Shown here: positions 1 through 12,900 of the stretch, piece after piece
Layout: each line of letters starts with the position of its first letter
How positions within the stretch are numbered: the stretch's first letter is position 1
Origin: Anseranas semipalmata
Lineage: Eukaryota; Chordata; Aves; Anseriformes; Anseranatidae
Assembly: GCA_013399115.1 (NCBI GenBank)
Contig: VXAA01004090.1
Coordinates: forward strand, 953,025 to 1,017,024
DNA: 64,000 nucleotides
Direction: 5' to 3'
The notes under the pieces: model-generated
The model's input: only the letters and a program-made list of their open reading frames with translations
What the model was told of the DNA's origin: nothing
The model's database searches: none
Made by a program: the position numbers and the translations under genes

Positions 1-3000
1 CTTCCTCCGTTAGTAAATTACAGTTCTGACACAGCACCATTAACGGAAATATGCTGAGTGGTAGCTTACAAAATAACACACAACCAAGTACACAGCTTGC
101 CAGCTCCTCTCCTCTGCAAGGCAGGCATGGGCTAGTTAAAGAAAGCAACACTGCATTCTGTTAGCTGCTCACACTAGAGGGGTTTTCTCTTTTTCCTGCT
201 TTTTTTCCCCCTTCTTTTTACAGTCATGCTGTAAAACCAGTATGATTATATCGCTACTGATGTCTATAACTTCATTGGTAATTCCCACTATAACAGGCTA
301 TAGTGTTATGGGACTTGACCTCTGCTAACTTCACGGGGTACTTGCATGGCAAATATAATCCCTCTGCAATAAAGTAATATTTCCTCACAGGTTACTCAGC
401 AATTACACACATGACTCCAGGCTTTTCTCCTTTCCGACACATGAATTTCCAGCTCTGCCTATGAATTCCACTGAATAGTCAGGAGTTCCTATAAAACAGC
501 TTGCTTTCTTTGCAATAAGTGTTCCCTTCTGCAGAGATGAACAATATTTATGGATCAGACCTGTCTGCAATACAGCTTTCAAGTCAAAACAGAAAAAAAA
601 AAGAAGCTTATTTTCTAGTTATACATTCCACCTGCTTCTAAATGTGTTTTCCATTTAGCTAGACATATATTCCTTTCCTCTTTCTTTGCCAGCGTATGGT
701 AACTTCCTCATAGATGTTGTACCCTACATAATACTTCTCTCCAGTGTTGCAAACTGTTGGAGGACATATTGCCTGATTCCCCTGTGTATTCAGGGGAGAC
801 CATTAAGGCTTTAGAAGACTTGAGCAATGAGTTAGAGATACCATCACTGCCATTAACTGGAGATTGCTTCATGCAATAGCTAGTGAGAGATGTATAGCAA
901 ATCATTTTATAAGGTCATTCCAGTTACTTAAAAAAAAAAAAAAAAAAATCCCCAAACATCATTCACTCTCTCGTGGACCCTTCTTCTGCTGACAAATTTG
1001 CAAATTTCCTCAACTATACCTGTTATGCAGGAGTCTCAGTAAAGCGAAGAAAAAAGATTGAATCCTTTCAGTGTCCAGGCCAGAGAAATTCCGTGTCTTA
1101 GGACTGCCACACAAGTCATGAGTTTGAGTTGTCCCTGTATGCAACCTGCCCGCTAAGGGCATATCCAGCCTTTAGACAACAAAGGTTTACCAGTGCAACA
1201 TCTGTTCCCTAGGATGAGCATGGCAAACAATAATTATTCAATTACAATAAATGGGGGAGGCAGGGGCAGAAGGAGGGAGGGAGAAAACCGTTCTGCAAAC
1301 CTGAGTAAAGCAAATGCTATGTCCTCTGCTATGCTAGCGGAAAGCTAACCCTTCACTGTATCCTCAGAGATCAGGCAACAGCCACTCCTGCATTGCTAAA
1401 AGGCCATTTGAGGGACTGATTTGCCAATGAGCAGAGCAAGCAGTCACAGATAAGCAAAGCAGTTTAGGGTTACGTCTGTAGATGCTCTAGGTTCTCTTTA
1501 TTCACTTACTTTCCCCTATGCACACATGCTACGAGACTTCAAACCTCAGCTGAATGCTAATTCTGATAGGAAAAAAAACTACCCTAAAACAAATGGCACT
1601 TGCATAACTGCTCATCCAAGCACAGTGTCTCTGGGCACTTCACAATAGTAAAGTTAAACGAAGCATTCAATACACACTTATTAAAATAAAGTATCCACTA
1701 GAGAAACCTGATTGGCTTGTAGAGGTCTGCAAAACATTCAGAAAAAAATTAAAATATACATATAAAAGGCAGTAAAAGCTGTAAAACCAAAAAAAATGAA
1801 CCTGATTCTCCAGGAAAACTCACACACGCTAGCAAGATTAGGCCATGTGTTTAAGAGAGCCCATGCAAATGCTAAGTAAAGCTGGCACAGAAAATTCAGG
1901 GTGCATAGAGAAATTTAAGATTCCTAAGAGGGACTATCAGAATCCCAGGGGAGCCGAAAGACTTGCAACAGAAAGCAGGCCAAACATGTTAATGGTAACA
2001 GTCTTGCTGGAAGTTTCTCGTAAAAAACAAAAGTTAGAGAAAAACTAGGACGCTAGATAGGAACAAATGGAAGTGGTTCATATACACTTGTATGAGCAGA
2101 AATCTAAGCTGGTTTTGCATAGCGATTGGTGAATTTTAATTGCGGGCTAGTACGATCAAAAAAATCCCTCTTGAAACAGATTTATAAAGTGAAGTTACTT
2201 GAATACTGAAATAAATGACCTGATTTTTCAAAATATAGAGCTTCTCATCACTGCTTATTGAAGTTCAATAGAGTTGCAAGCACTCAGCATCTTCCAAAGT
2301 CAGAAAATTCTTAACTAGCTTCCTAAAATATATTGGATCAGGGCAACTGATTTATGGTCCTTACCATTCATTTTTAACTCTGTTCTTGAATTGAATCAGG
2401 AAGCTTTATACGTTAGAAAGTATCAGCAATATTTCAGAATGGAGGATAGAGTGCTTATCCTCACATTTGGGGCTTTTCACTTAGCTCTTCCTCATGCCCT
2501 GCCCCAACTTGTTTTTAATGTAATATAATAGAAGAATAACCTCTTAAAGAGGAATGAATTGTGAAATTTTGGGGATTAATGGATCTGAACACACCCATGA
2601 AGAAAATCAATGATCAGCATCCAATCTTAGCAGCAAAATGTTTAAAAATCTTTCAGATTAGAGGCACTGTCCTGTTTCAGAGAGTTAAGAATATCAGGTC
2701 CTGGTCAAAAGTTGAAATATTTCACAGGGAAGCAGAAGACAAAGTACCAGGCTGACAGAATCCCCTATTCAGATGCGGAGAAAAGGGGACAAGAAGAGAG
2801 TGCTAATATAACTTCTTGATCACTTGTTGTAAGCCATGTAGAAGGGTCATTTACAGTTATAACTCTTCTACTTAGAACACCCATGGGTAAAAACTGAGAC
2901 AGTGCCACTGAAAGCAATTTACGCCTGCTGGCTGATCTAACTCAGCATGCTCAGTTACTAACCAAAGCACAGGACCATATTGTCCATCTTTACTTCAGTC

Positions 3001-4196
3001 AACAGAGGACTACAGTTTTTGTCTGTCTAGACAGTAAACTCTTTTTAAGCTCCTCATGAGGAAAGAAGAGTTTGCCTATCTCTATAAAAGAGTTGAAGAT
3101 GTTTTAATTGTTAACACACATTCAGACCTAACAGGTGAATGACAGTACTGGTTTACTGCAAAGTACATCATATGGGGTAATATGACATTTGCGACTAAGA
3201 AGACACTATGCTAAGCTCCAACCTTGAGCCAAGAGGTTTTCAAAACAGCTTCCTGAAAACCAATATTCTGTCACTGCTGAGAATCAACAAGCCTAGATGC
3301 AACCTCCAGACATTTTTGTCAGTGGTGTATTCCATAGTGTTTCCATCAGTAGAGCAACATCGAAAGAAAGCACAAAGGACTAAAATCTTCTATGTTTGAA
3401 GAAGGATTTGAAACAGAAACAAACATGCTGCCTGCTTAGAATCATACCAAAAGGCAGGAAGGCTAACGAGTCTCTAGAATATTTCTGATGATACCCAATA
3501 GTGGTTTTCCTTTTTGAATTTCTTCAGGACTCCTTCTTATCCTGCCACCCTCAGACCCAAGAGAGATTAAAGACTCAGCTGCACAACATTTAGTCAATAT
3601 AGGTAAGCTCACAGAAATAACCCCTACAAAAATCAATGTACAAATTCAAGTAGGCTATTCTTATCAACTGGAATAAAGGTTCCAAATTATTTTGGTTGAG
3701 ACTGTAAAAACACTGTGGAATAAACAATGGCACAAGAATGACCTTAAGATCTTCTCTTCTTCCTACACATAAGCAACATAGTTCAGTTGTCACTGTTTGC
3801 ACTTAGGTAAATTAGTGCTTTCTCAGCTTTGAAACTTCCTATCTTTTTGGCATATTTATAAGCAAGCAGACAAAGTCACATGTTGCCTTAAGGAGATAAC
3901 CTAGCTAAAACTTCAAACAAACTGCCTTCCACCCTTCTTGACCAGCTTCATTCCAATAAAATTATCTAATCAATACTGCTATATAGCATGTAAACTGCTA
4001 AATAGCTTTAACTGTTTTTAAGGTATAACAATGTTTACAGCCACCCTCTGAAAAAACGTCAACAAAACCAGATAGAAGTCTGCAGCATTTTCCAGAAAGC
4101 TGGTAATGTTTTTGTTCTGATTTTCTGGCCAGCTACCAAGTTTGATCACCAAAACTTTCTAGTGCATAAGTTTCTAAAAAAAAAATCCTTTTTTTT
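1..4196. other. intron of AGBL1, distal part, no gene seen
   Basis: This stretch has no recognisable exon on either strand; all open frames are short and match no family I know. It contains an A19 run at 930-948. It is taken to be intronic because the gene to its right still lacks its 3' exons. That is an inference, since the next exon lies outside the window. Confidence 0.6.
930..948. repeat. poly-A run (A19)
   Basis: Nineteen consecutive A residues. No retroposon body could be recognised to its left, so it is treated as a simple repeat and not as a SINE or LINE tail. Confidence 0.9.
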
Positions 4197-4246
4197 NNNN
4201 NNNNNNNNNNNNNNNNNNNNNNNNNNNNNNNNNNNNNNNNNNNNNN
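4197..4246. other. assembly gap of 50 Ns
   Basis: Exactly 50 N characters sit between a T8 run and a G8 run. The round length suggests a placeholder and not a measured gap. The homopolymers on both sides suggest sequencing failed in a T-rich/G-rich tract, so the real length is unknown. Confidence 0.97.
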
Positions 4247-4465
4247 GGGGGGGGAACATTTTTGAATGTCCAAAATAAAAATTGACTTTGTTTTTAAATG
4301 AATTATCCCCACCCTTCCTCAGAGTATGACAGAGGTACTTTTAATGTGAATTCTCCACTTCAACAGGACCATCTTTCTTCAAATACACATTTATATATTT
4401 CAAACTATTCTATTACCATTAAATTAAGCCCAAAGTGCTTCTTTACGGTATTACTGCCATCACTT

Positions 4466-4545
4466 TAGCAATAGATGAGTAAAGTAACTACAAAACAGTT
4501 TAATGACTTGTCTGAAGCCACACAGTAAACCTTTGATAAAGTGGA
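4466..4545 (+). repeat. probable MIR/CORE-SINE relic
   Basis: The stretch reads like a decayed MIR consensus in order: an ATAGATGAG...AAAGTAACT block (compare ACAGATGAGGAAACTGAGG), then TTTAATGACTTGTCTGAAG and CCACACAGTAA (compare TTAAGTGACTTGCCCAAGG-CCACACAG). The match is by eye and strongly diverged. MIR-type elements are known as ancient relics in bird genomes. A repeat-library alignment would settle it. Confidence 0.5.
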
Positions 4546-6479
4546 AAAAATGATGATTCAAGAGAGCAAAACATTCATAATCATTTCCTTAGACAATTTC
4601 TTTAAGCTGCTCACAGACAGGAAAGCAATTGCTTCGTGGTCCTCAAAAGTTGATGGCACGACGGATGCTTATCTCTATTCCTGAGCACTGCAAACTACAA
4701 GCAACAGAAAACAAAAAGGGACAGCAACAAGAAAAAGAGAAAGGGGAAGAATTAGGCCTATAGAGCTTGTTTCTCTTCAGCTCACAAGGCAAATTTGTTG
4801 GCTTGAAAAGCATGCTCACTGAATTGCAGCATTGAATACATTTCTCATGGTGTGACTCCACAGCTGCAAAATCCCAGCTGCAATTAACTAACTGTAGGGC
4901 TGGATGTTTTATTATTTTTATACAGGCACTCCAGTGGTGGCTGTGGCAGGCTGCAGCTGGCCTGCAGTCAGCCCCCAGCTGCTGCCTAGCAGAAAGGCAG
5001 TAACTTCAATTGTGTGTAAATGTTAGCAAGACACAAATTTTGCGTGTGTTGAAATGGTTCGAAATTGCTTAGCATGATTTCATTCTAGCACTTTTCAGCT
5101 CAGTCAGGTGAGTATGACTTGCTTGGAAGAAATCACAGAATATGGGTTTACACTATCAGACAGGAAGAGGTGAATGGGTGACCTTCTAAGCATTGTGCCT
5201 TCAAACAGCCAAAGGACAGCTGAATTTCAAAGTAGATGCATCTTATAGGAAATATAAGATCCTTATGATTCCAGTTGTGAGCCAGTTTCCAATGATTAAA
5301 GAACAAGATGGTGTCCTTCTCACACTTGTCTGTTAGGAAGATTTTCACGTCTTCTGTAGCACCCAGTACTGGTTGCTGTCCAAAAGAAACACTGCATTGG
5401 ATGGTTCACAGATACTAGGCATGAATTAACAGTATGACAGTTTACATGCAAAAATACAAACTCACGTCTTCCTCAATATTAAAGCTACATCGTACAAAAT
5501 ACATGATGGTGAATACCTCTGAACGCACCCTCTAGAGGGTACAAACAGGTCTCCTTCAGCTAGGGTAAGTCTAAGATAATTCCATCAGATGACACTGGCA
5601 AAAGTGGAAGAACTTATTTAGTACCTAAAACACATTTGAATCATCATATATTTGATAGCTTTGCTTCACGTGTGGCATCTGGCTAAGCCCTTCCAAAATA
5701 TCCCATGCTTCAACCTGATCTGCTAGTCAAGTCCATTTGTTGTTTAAACGCATTCACACTGAGTTCACGGAAGTGATCTGTATTATTTAACCTCCAACTT
5801 CTTATCTCCCGTGGTAATTCCCATCAGCTGCAAAGTATCTCTTGATCAACAAGTTCAGGGGTTATACGAAAAAGCCAATACCTTAAACAGCAAAGAAATA
5901 GTCCACTGTAAAGAACAACATACTGACACTTGAAATGGTTCTCATGGGGAACAGCAAATCAACACAGAATACCTCCTCACTGTAGTATTTATTTTTGAGC
6001 TTCCAATGCTGCACAGGAATTTCACATTTGATTTATTCTCATGTAGAGCAGACAATTTCTTCACCACCCGAAGAACTAAGCAAGCCTTTTAAAAAAATGT
6101 AGAAAGCTGTCACAACATCAAAGAAAAGAAAAGTCTACCATCCTCAGCAAATATGCTTCATTTTCTTCAGCTTGTTCCATGTACAAAGCTCCATTAAAAG
6201 ATCAGTCTGCTCTGCTAATAAGCTGTTGTCTAAGTAACTTAAAGACATCTACTAAACCAAGAAGCCCTTTGTGGATAAAGACAAGGCTATGTGAGGAGGT
6301 GCAAGCTCCCTTCCAGCTTCTTGTAGGTCTGTCACTTTACCTGTCTGTCAGTCAAACACTGAAGAAGAATTTCACTTGGAAAGAGCTTTAATGTTGTCAC
6401 ACATTACTGGCGGACACCCAATACAAGATGTATTGCCTACTGCTGCAACAGTTGGAGAAAGAATGCCAAGCCCTGTCAT

Positions 6480-6501
6480 TGTTTATCACTGTTTATCACT
6501 G
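6480..6501. repeat. short direct tandem duplication (10-bp unit)
   Basis: Two perfect copies of GTTTATCACT stand side by side, with one flanking base on each side extending the match. This is a small replication-slippage type repeat. Confidence 0.85.
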
Positions 6502-7067
6502 ACACCACAGAGTTGCGAGGATGGGATGACTTGGGCCCAGCACTGACAGAGGGGATGCTTAGCCTGGCATCAAGACGATGACAGGATGCCACAGGTCTGT
6601 CCTAACTTATGCTACTGGCACTACCCTTTGGTAGAGCTCTCCATCTTGAATTGGCAGCTGAAAGACAGAGTCCAGCCCCACTCTCCCCAGAGAGCACTTC
6701 AGCCTATTGCAAGAAGTAACAATATGGTTACTGGAAGGAAACAGATGACAATGCTTTGGAGCAGGTTCCAAGGTAAATTAGTTTGCATCCACCACAAGTT
6801 CTGCTAAAAAAAAAAAAATATACATGCTTCTTGCAGAAATCTCCAGGATAGTAAACTCTTAAAGACAGTAGAGGCTTAACAAAGACCCCAATGTATCAAT
6901 GACATGAGCTCTCAAGAGGCAAAAGGAGTTCTGCTGCAGCAGCAGTCTGGGAGATGCCAAAGAAACCATAGGAATCAATTCAGTCAACTCATATTTCTCG
7001 CAGGTCAGTAAATCCTCCTGAAGCAGCCAAAGTATCAAGAATAAAACTTAGGACAGATGGATAGACA

Positions 7068-7083
7068 TTTTTTTTTTTTTTTT
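7068..7083. repeat. poly-T run (T16)
   Basis: Sixteen consecutive T residues with no attached retroposon that I can recognise. Confidence 0.9.
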
Positions 7084-8331
7084 ACTTCCATATGTAAAAG
7101 TAAATTGAGAGCCTTGAAAGGAAAGAAACACTTCCCTGGGTACCCTGATTCAGTGAGCTGAGTTGAAGTTCATTCCAAAACATGTTTCCCCATCATTGCA
7201 AAGGGACATTTGAGTCAACTATATTTTCAAAGTATTATTTACGTGCACTTCTCAGGATTTCATCAAACGCAAAGTGCCTACACTGATTGAATGGACACAA
7301 TCCCTTAATGCCATGCACAGAAGAGAGCTGCTTGAATTTTATTTACTTATTGATTTATTATTATTATTTAGCTCTCTGCTTGCAACTGCAAATATGCCTT
7401 TGCTGCTCCATTAACCTGATCGCTTATCTATGTTTCAAACTCATCTCAGAATGTCCACACAGAAAACACCTATGCAACACTTGGAGAAGCTGTGCCTTGC
7501 ATTTATGGATGAGATCGTGGGTTACTTTTTAATGAATACTTAACCTGGGCTAAAAACCAGCTAACGTTGTAAGGAAGGATTCGGGCCACCTCGCTCCAAG
7601 AGCTGAATACCAGTAGATGATTCTGCCACAATCATTCCCACTGTCCCGCGGGAGTGGAAGGGTCAGTTCTTTTACCATTTACCTAAAGAGTCAAAAGAAC
7701 ATCAGTGCAAACAAACAACGGAGCAGATTTGTAGGAGGGAAATATCTGGCTAAGCCAGGTGATCAGAAAGGGATATAAAAACCTCCAGATTTCCTGCACA
7801 ATAAATATATATTCTCTAATTCTCTAATAGAGTGTGCATGCGTACACATCAGGTCCTAGGAGAAGTTGCAATGGCAAGAAAGCATCAGTTCATATCTTCC
7901 TTTTGTTGTTCCCAAAGGAAATGGAGTTTCCTTGTCATCACAACCCTAACATACACAATGTTTGCTACCTGTTAGCAGAGGTGCAAATTGTTTTCTCTGC
8001 CAGCAGATGTTTAAGCCAGATGTTTCATTGGGAGATTCCGACTGGTTGACAGATAACGTTTACAGTTTCTTAGGACAGAGAAATAAAAAAAGAAAACAAG
8101 AGAATTTACACATCACAATTGGGTTTTGCTTCCAGTTACAGAGTCAGCCTGCAAAGTAACTTCATTTACTTCAGCAGAGCAATTATGAATCTACAGTAGA
8201 GTGTAGGAAAGCAGAATCCAACCATAAGCAAAGGTCCCTATGTTGACCAACTTGCCCTTCAAGCTAAAGGCTGTAGAGATGCTTCACACAGTGCTTCTCA
8301 AAAGGCCATCTAGACTTATTTATGATTTCCT

Positions 8332-8357
8332 GAAACAGAAGAAACAGAAGAAACAAG
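8332..8357. repeat. short purine-rich tandem repeat
   Basis: A GAAACAGAA-type 9-bp unit is repeated almost three times. It is all purine except for single C residues and is flanked by ordinary unique sequence. Confidence 0.8.
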
Positions 8358-11300
8358 AAAGTTCACCAAATCACTGGTTTCCTATTCTATATGATTAGCC
8401 AGCAGAATATGCATTTCCAGGACATTCATAGGCTCAGAATGTGCCAAGGGTATCACTGTTATAATTTGGTGCATTACGCTGTACGTTAAAAGAAGTAATT
8501 TGTATTAATAAGAGGAACAAATTAAATTATTTAGAACCAAGTCATAAAGATTCTTACTCCTTCTGTTCCTGGACATAAGACGACCTCAGCAAACAGATCA
8601 AAAAAGTCTTTTCCTTGTCACCCACAGCCATTATAATGGCATATTCAGAGCTCAATATTGACATTCAGTGTCACCTATTGAATATGATTGTGACAAATGT
8701 CAAGTTTTGTCCTGTTGGAGCAGGATTGCCATGCGATACCTGACTGTCAATTCTTCATTGTGCTTTTCTAACTTCTTTTTAACTTCTATTACATTGTATG
8801 CTATGAAAGAAAAGATGCCTTCTTTCCATCAACTATAAACATCTTCACTACACTTCAAAGTTGCAGTAGTGAAATGCTTACAACTGGTGAAAAACATTGC
8901 TCAAAAAAGAAAAAAGAGGACCCTTATCTTTAGGGGGTAGATCCATCAATGACCTTCATACACCTGGATGCACCACAGATATGCCACACATCATTCTACA
9001 TAAATACGATCGTCTTCCTCTCAAATGTACCCTGTGGCACAATATTCCAAAAAATCCAGAAATTATATGTGAAAACAACTTCTCTCTTCCCTACTGGACA
9101 TCCATCTTTTTAATCCCCAGGTATGACAGTATATAAAAGCAACTCCCTTCCCAAATCCCTACTGGAAGCAACAGGAATATTATGTTACAATCAGCTCCAC
9201 ACAGACAAATGTTTTATTCATATCACACAACTAAAAAAAGCATATGCTGGCTAATTTTATCTAAATAAAAACCCACAATGTGTCTTTTAAATGATTTCAA
9301 GTTCTTTTCCTACCCCGCTGAGGTACATTTTACCTGTTTGGGATGAGTGGCATCAAATGCAGACACTAAGAGTGAAACCCCCGAGATGTTTACAGTAAGT
9401 CATGGAATTCAGAGGCCTTTCCACATATCCCGCAGATAAATGGATTATTACTAACATGCCTTTTAAAACAAGCGATCAAACCCAAACCCTCTTCACTTAG
9501 CCAAATGAGTTTCAAGGAGGAGAAACAAAGAAATCTGCTGCCATTTTCAAGATTGATAGTTGCTCTTCTCTTTAATTCTTTCCCCCACCACCACCTGGTT
9601 TGCACAACATGTCATTAATATTGTAATCACTGAATTATTAGCCTGAGAATCTACAAGCACTGCTTGTTCTTTCTCGGTGATGAAGGGAAATTGCCATAGA
9701 AATGAAAGCTATGGTTTGGAAGATATAAACCCAGGAATCTTTTTAATGGGATTTTAGCTTGCGCCAGGTCTGAGGAGAGTTTAAGCTACACTAAAGACTT
9801 CTGAATGCTAATAATGACACCATTTAACATTCTCTATTATTTAATATAAAACAGTTCTACATAAGTAATAGGGAAAATATTGTAATAGAATAGGCCATTG
9901 GGGAGCAAAGCTACTTAAGGAATATGATATAGCCCACTGTATTGAATAGGAAGGGATGAATTATTTTACGAATGCAAGAGAACTACTAGGCCAGAGTTTC
10001 CTCAGATGATAGAGTGGATGGATTCCACAGTGACAAAACTGTGACCACAAGTCAATATTGAGGTATATTGGCACAGCAGCACAGAATAGGGCCAGAAAGA
10101 AAAACTACACATGCTACAAGTCAGATTGTGGTGCACTGACCATAGCTGACACTAAAGAGACATCTTTTCCAAGCACTACATCTCCTGAAACTCATGAGAT
10201 CCTAAATAACTCCTAGATCTGGCATACCAAATCTACATAATCATCTGAGGACAACCACAGGAACTTATAAACTTTTCTACCTGTTGCGCGGGAACTGAAC
10301 TCTCTAAATTACAACATTTTGTGATGATCCTCTTTGAATCCACCTGACAAAATCAACCATCTTCAGACAGCCTTGCTACTAACATTAAACAGTAAACAGA
10401 GCTCTGAATGGTATCTACCAGCAATGACACAGTGCTTCGGAGCTTCCATGTTCCTTGGTCCACGTCATGTTGAACAGGAATTTTATAGCATCTCAGTGGA
10501 TTAACAAAACAAAACAAAAATAAGAGTGGGAGAGCTGCAGACAAAAGACAGAAGCAGAACTGCGTGGGGAAAAAAAAAAGACTTTCACCAAGAAATAAAG
10601 GGCAAAAGTAGAAGAGATCCTGAACTGAAAAGAAATTAGGATTTAACCCCCTATGGGGGTACAGCAAGGAAAAAAAAAACTGTATGCTGGGATAGTGAAG
10701 AAAAACAATCCAAGATAAGGTAAATATTTACATTTCTATTCCTGTAACTGAAAAGGTATAAAGTATAAGAAAAACCAACAGCTTGGTCCTCAGAGGGTTT
10801 CTCAGTGTTGTTTTGTTTATATAGAGAGACCTGGGACTTTGCTTAGAGCATCTTCCATTAGCTCTGCTGCAGAGTTACAAATAAGGAATCAGGTCATCCA
10901 GTGGAAAAGATGCTCAAATCACTCTCCTATGGCTAAGAAGCTGCTGCAGTGTGGTGGCTCTGGCTGAAAGCTCATGTCATAAATCCAGGTAGCACCAGGT
11001 GATAATCTGATTGCAGCCCTGGAAAATATGCCAAACTCTTACATGAAAAACCGAGAAAGATGAGAAAAACAGCACACACTTGTCCTTTGACAATATTTCT
11101 CTTCCTTCCCTGTCTTCTGCAAAGTAACACAAATACTGAAAAGAATCTCATTTTCAGCATACTCCTTGCTACCAAGAATCCTAACACAATTTATGGACTA
11201 TAATTATAATCCAGACAGTTAAACATACAGGAACTGAAGACAACAGCTGTTCTCAAATTCATGGCTAACAATACAATGTTATCAGCCCAAAAAAAGCAAT

Positions 11301-12640
11301 TACAGACTACAGGACCTTTAAACCAGAAAAACTGAAAATCAAAGACCATGGCAGATAAAGGCAGTGCATCAGTATCCAGCCTCAGATGCCATTCAATCAT
11401 TTGCGACTGTAAACTATTGACAACCTGCTCCAGCAGGTTATAAAATACTGGCATCATATGCCTATTACTGAAGTGCAGTCAAAACATTCATACATGACAA
11501 GCAGTGACACCTCTACATCATATTGGAAAGGAAGGAAGCATTGTGGTTATCAGCTGAAACTAATGCTCCAAGGGAGGGAACAGCACTAATGTTTGACACA
11601 TCACCATGGATAATTTTAACAAGATTTGTCTGGTTACAAGTAATGATCACAAACACTGATAGCCAGCAGCCTGGACTATAACTTTTGAAGACCAAGCAGA
11701 AGGTCCCACACGACCACCCTGCCCACCTTTTCTGCTGTAAACCCAGAGCTCAGAACTTTGAGTGTTCTCTGAGACTTGAAAGAATTCAAAGCCCAGGTCA
11801 GAAAGTCCAATTACAACATCTGTTGAGCCTAAACATCAACCTCTGTAACATACGAAGAGGTATCTTCCTGTTAGAGCTGCTTTGGATTTTATTTGTTAAC
11901 CTATTTTGTCTTAAGCATACAAACTGAAAATAGAATACAATGCTAAGTGCGTTACCAACATTACATGGAGTAAGAAAGCACGGAGAGATGCATGGAGATG
12001 CTCTACCTCACTCTGCTGATTCTCGTGACTTCTTACATTAAATATGAAACTAGAATTTAAAATTTCTCCCTGCTTTGCTTGTCCATCTTTTCTCCCAGCT
12101 TGACTTTTCTTTTTTAACCTTACCCTTAGGATTTCTTACCCCTGGCTCTACCATTCCGAGCACTTCCTTTCTCTGTACTCAGCCGGGTCTCCCTCGCTGT
12201 GACTTCAGCTGTAGGCGTTAGCAAAATTGGCTGCTTTGATTAGAAATGTGCGAGTGGAAGGCAGATAATAGCCTGGTTCTCTACACCTGATCTCCCAGTG
12301 AGGGGTCATAGATAGGGGTCAACAGCTGAAATAAGTGTCTCATCACATGAGGAGCTTGTGAAGGAAAAGCTGTACTGTCAAATAAAGTGGAGCACAGCAG
12401 TTGGAGGGGGCAGAGTCATCTTTAGGCTGGTTTGTGTTTAGAAAATTTTGTTCTGGACAGGAGCTGTCAAGTTCAACAGCCACAGAGCCTGAAGTCCCAT
12501 CTTTCACTACAGGAGAGATTCATCTGAGGGAGCTGCAACTCCATCCTCCTAAAATGGGTTTGTTAGAGGGGCTACTGAAGCTGTAGCCACGCTTCTACCA
12601 AGGCTCTGCTCCCTAACAAGCTCCAGTCTCATCTCATATG

Positions 12641-12900
12641 CAATAAGGCTGGGGTAATAACCTTGAAAGATATTTTTTTAAAACCAGTTCAATGATGGGC
12701 TCTGATTAGATTATCTCCAGAGTAATCCATTTGTTGATTGAAACTTTTAAAATGGGGACCATCCCAGATGATTTGACACTCGCTACTGATGAATCATCAA
12801 GTTAAAGCCTTTACTTTAAATACTACTGTTATGAATGAAACGTCAAATAGCGACATTTGATATTCTGCACCAATTACTACTGCGCATGTGGGCACATAAA
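12641..12900. promoter_or_regulatory. candidate conserved non-coding element
   Basis: This AT-rich but non-repetitive stretch contains several dense binding-site-like words, including CTGATTAGATTA, TGATGAATCATC and a GCGCATG core, and has no coding potential. Such sequence texture is typical of vertebrate intronic conserved elements. No conservation data were available, so this is a weak call from composition alone. Confidence 0.25.

Larger units (their letters stand above)
4247..12640. other. intronic sequence, no gene seen
   Basis: Unique-looking AT-rich DNA with only short random open frames. Besides the MIR-like relic it holds a 14-bp perfect palindrome (5527-5540), a short tandem duplication at 6480-6501, a T16 run at 7068-7083 and a GAAACAGAA minisatellite-like stretch at 8332-8357. 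I searched for the missing CCP motifs (DLNRQW and HGHS on the minus strand) and did not find them. Confidence 0.55.

Noticed and set aside
10353..10667. 104-codon Phe/Leu-rich frame resembling a membrane protein
   Set aside because: The hydrophobic stretch comes from A/G-rich simple sequence read on the opposite strand.
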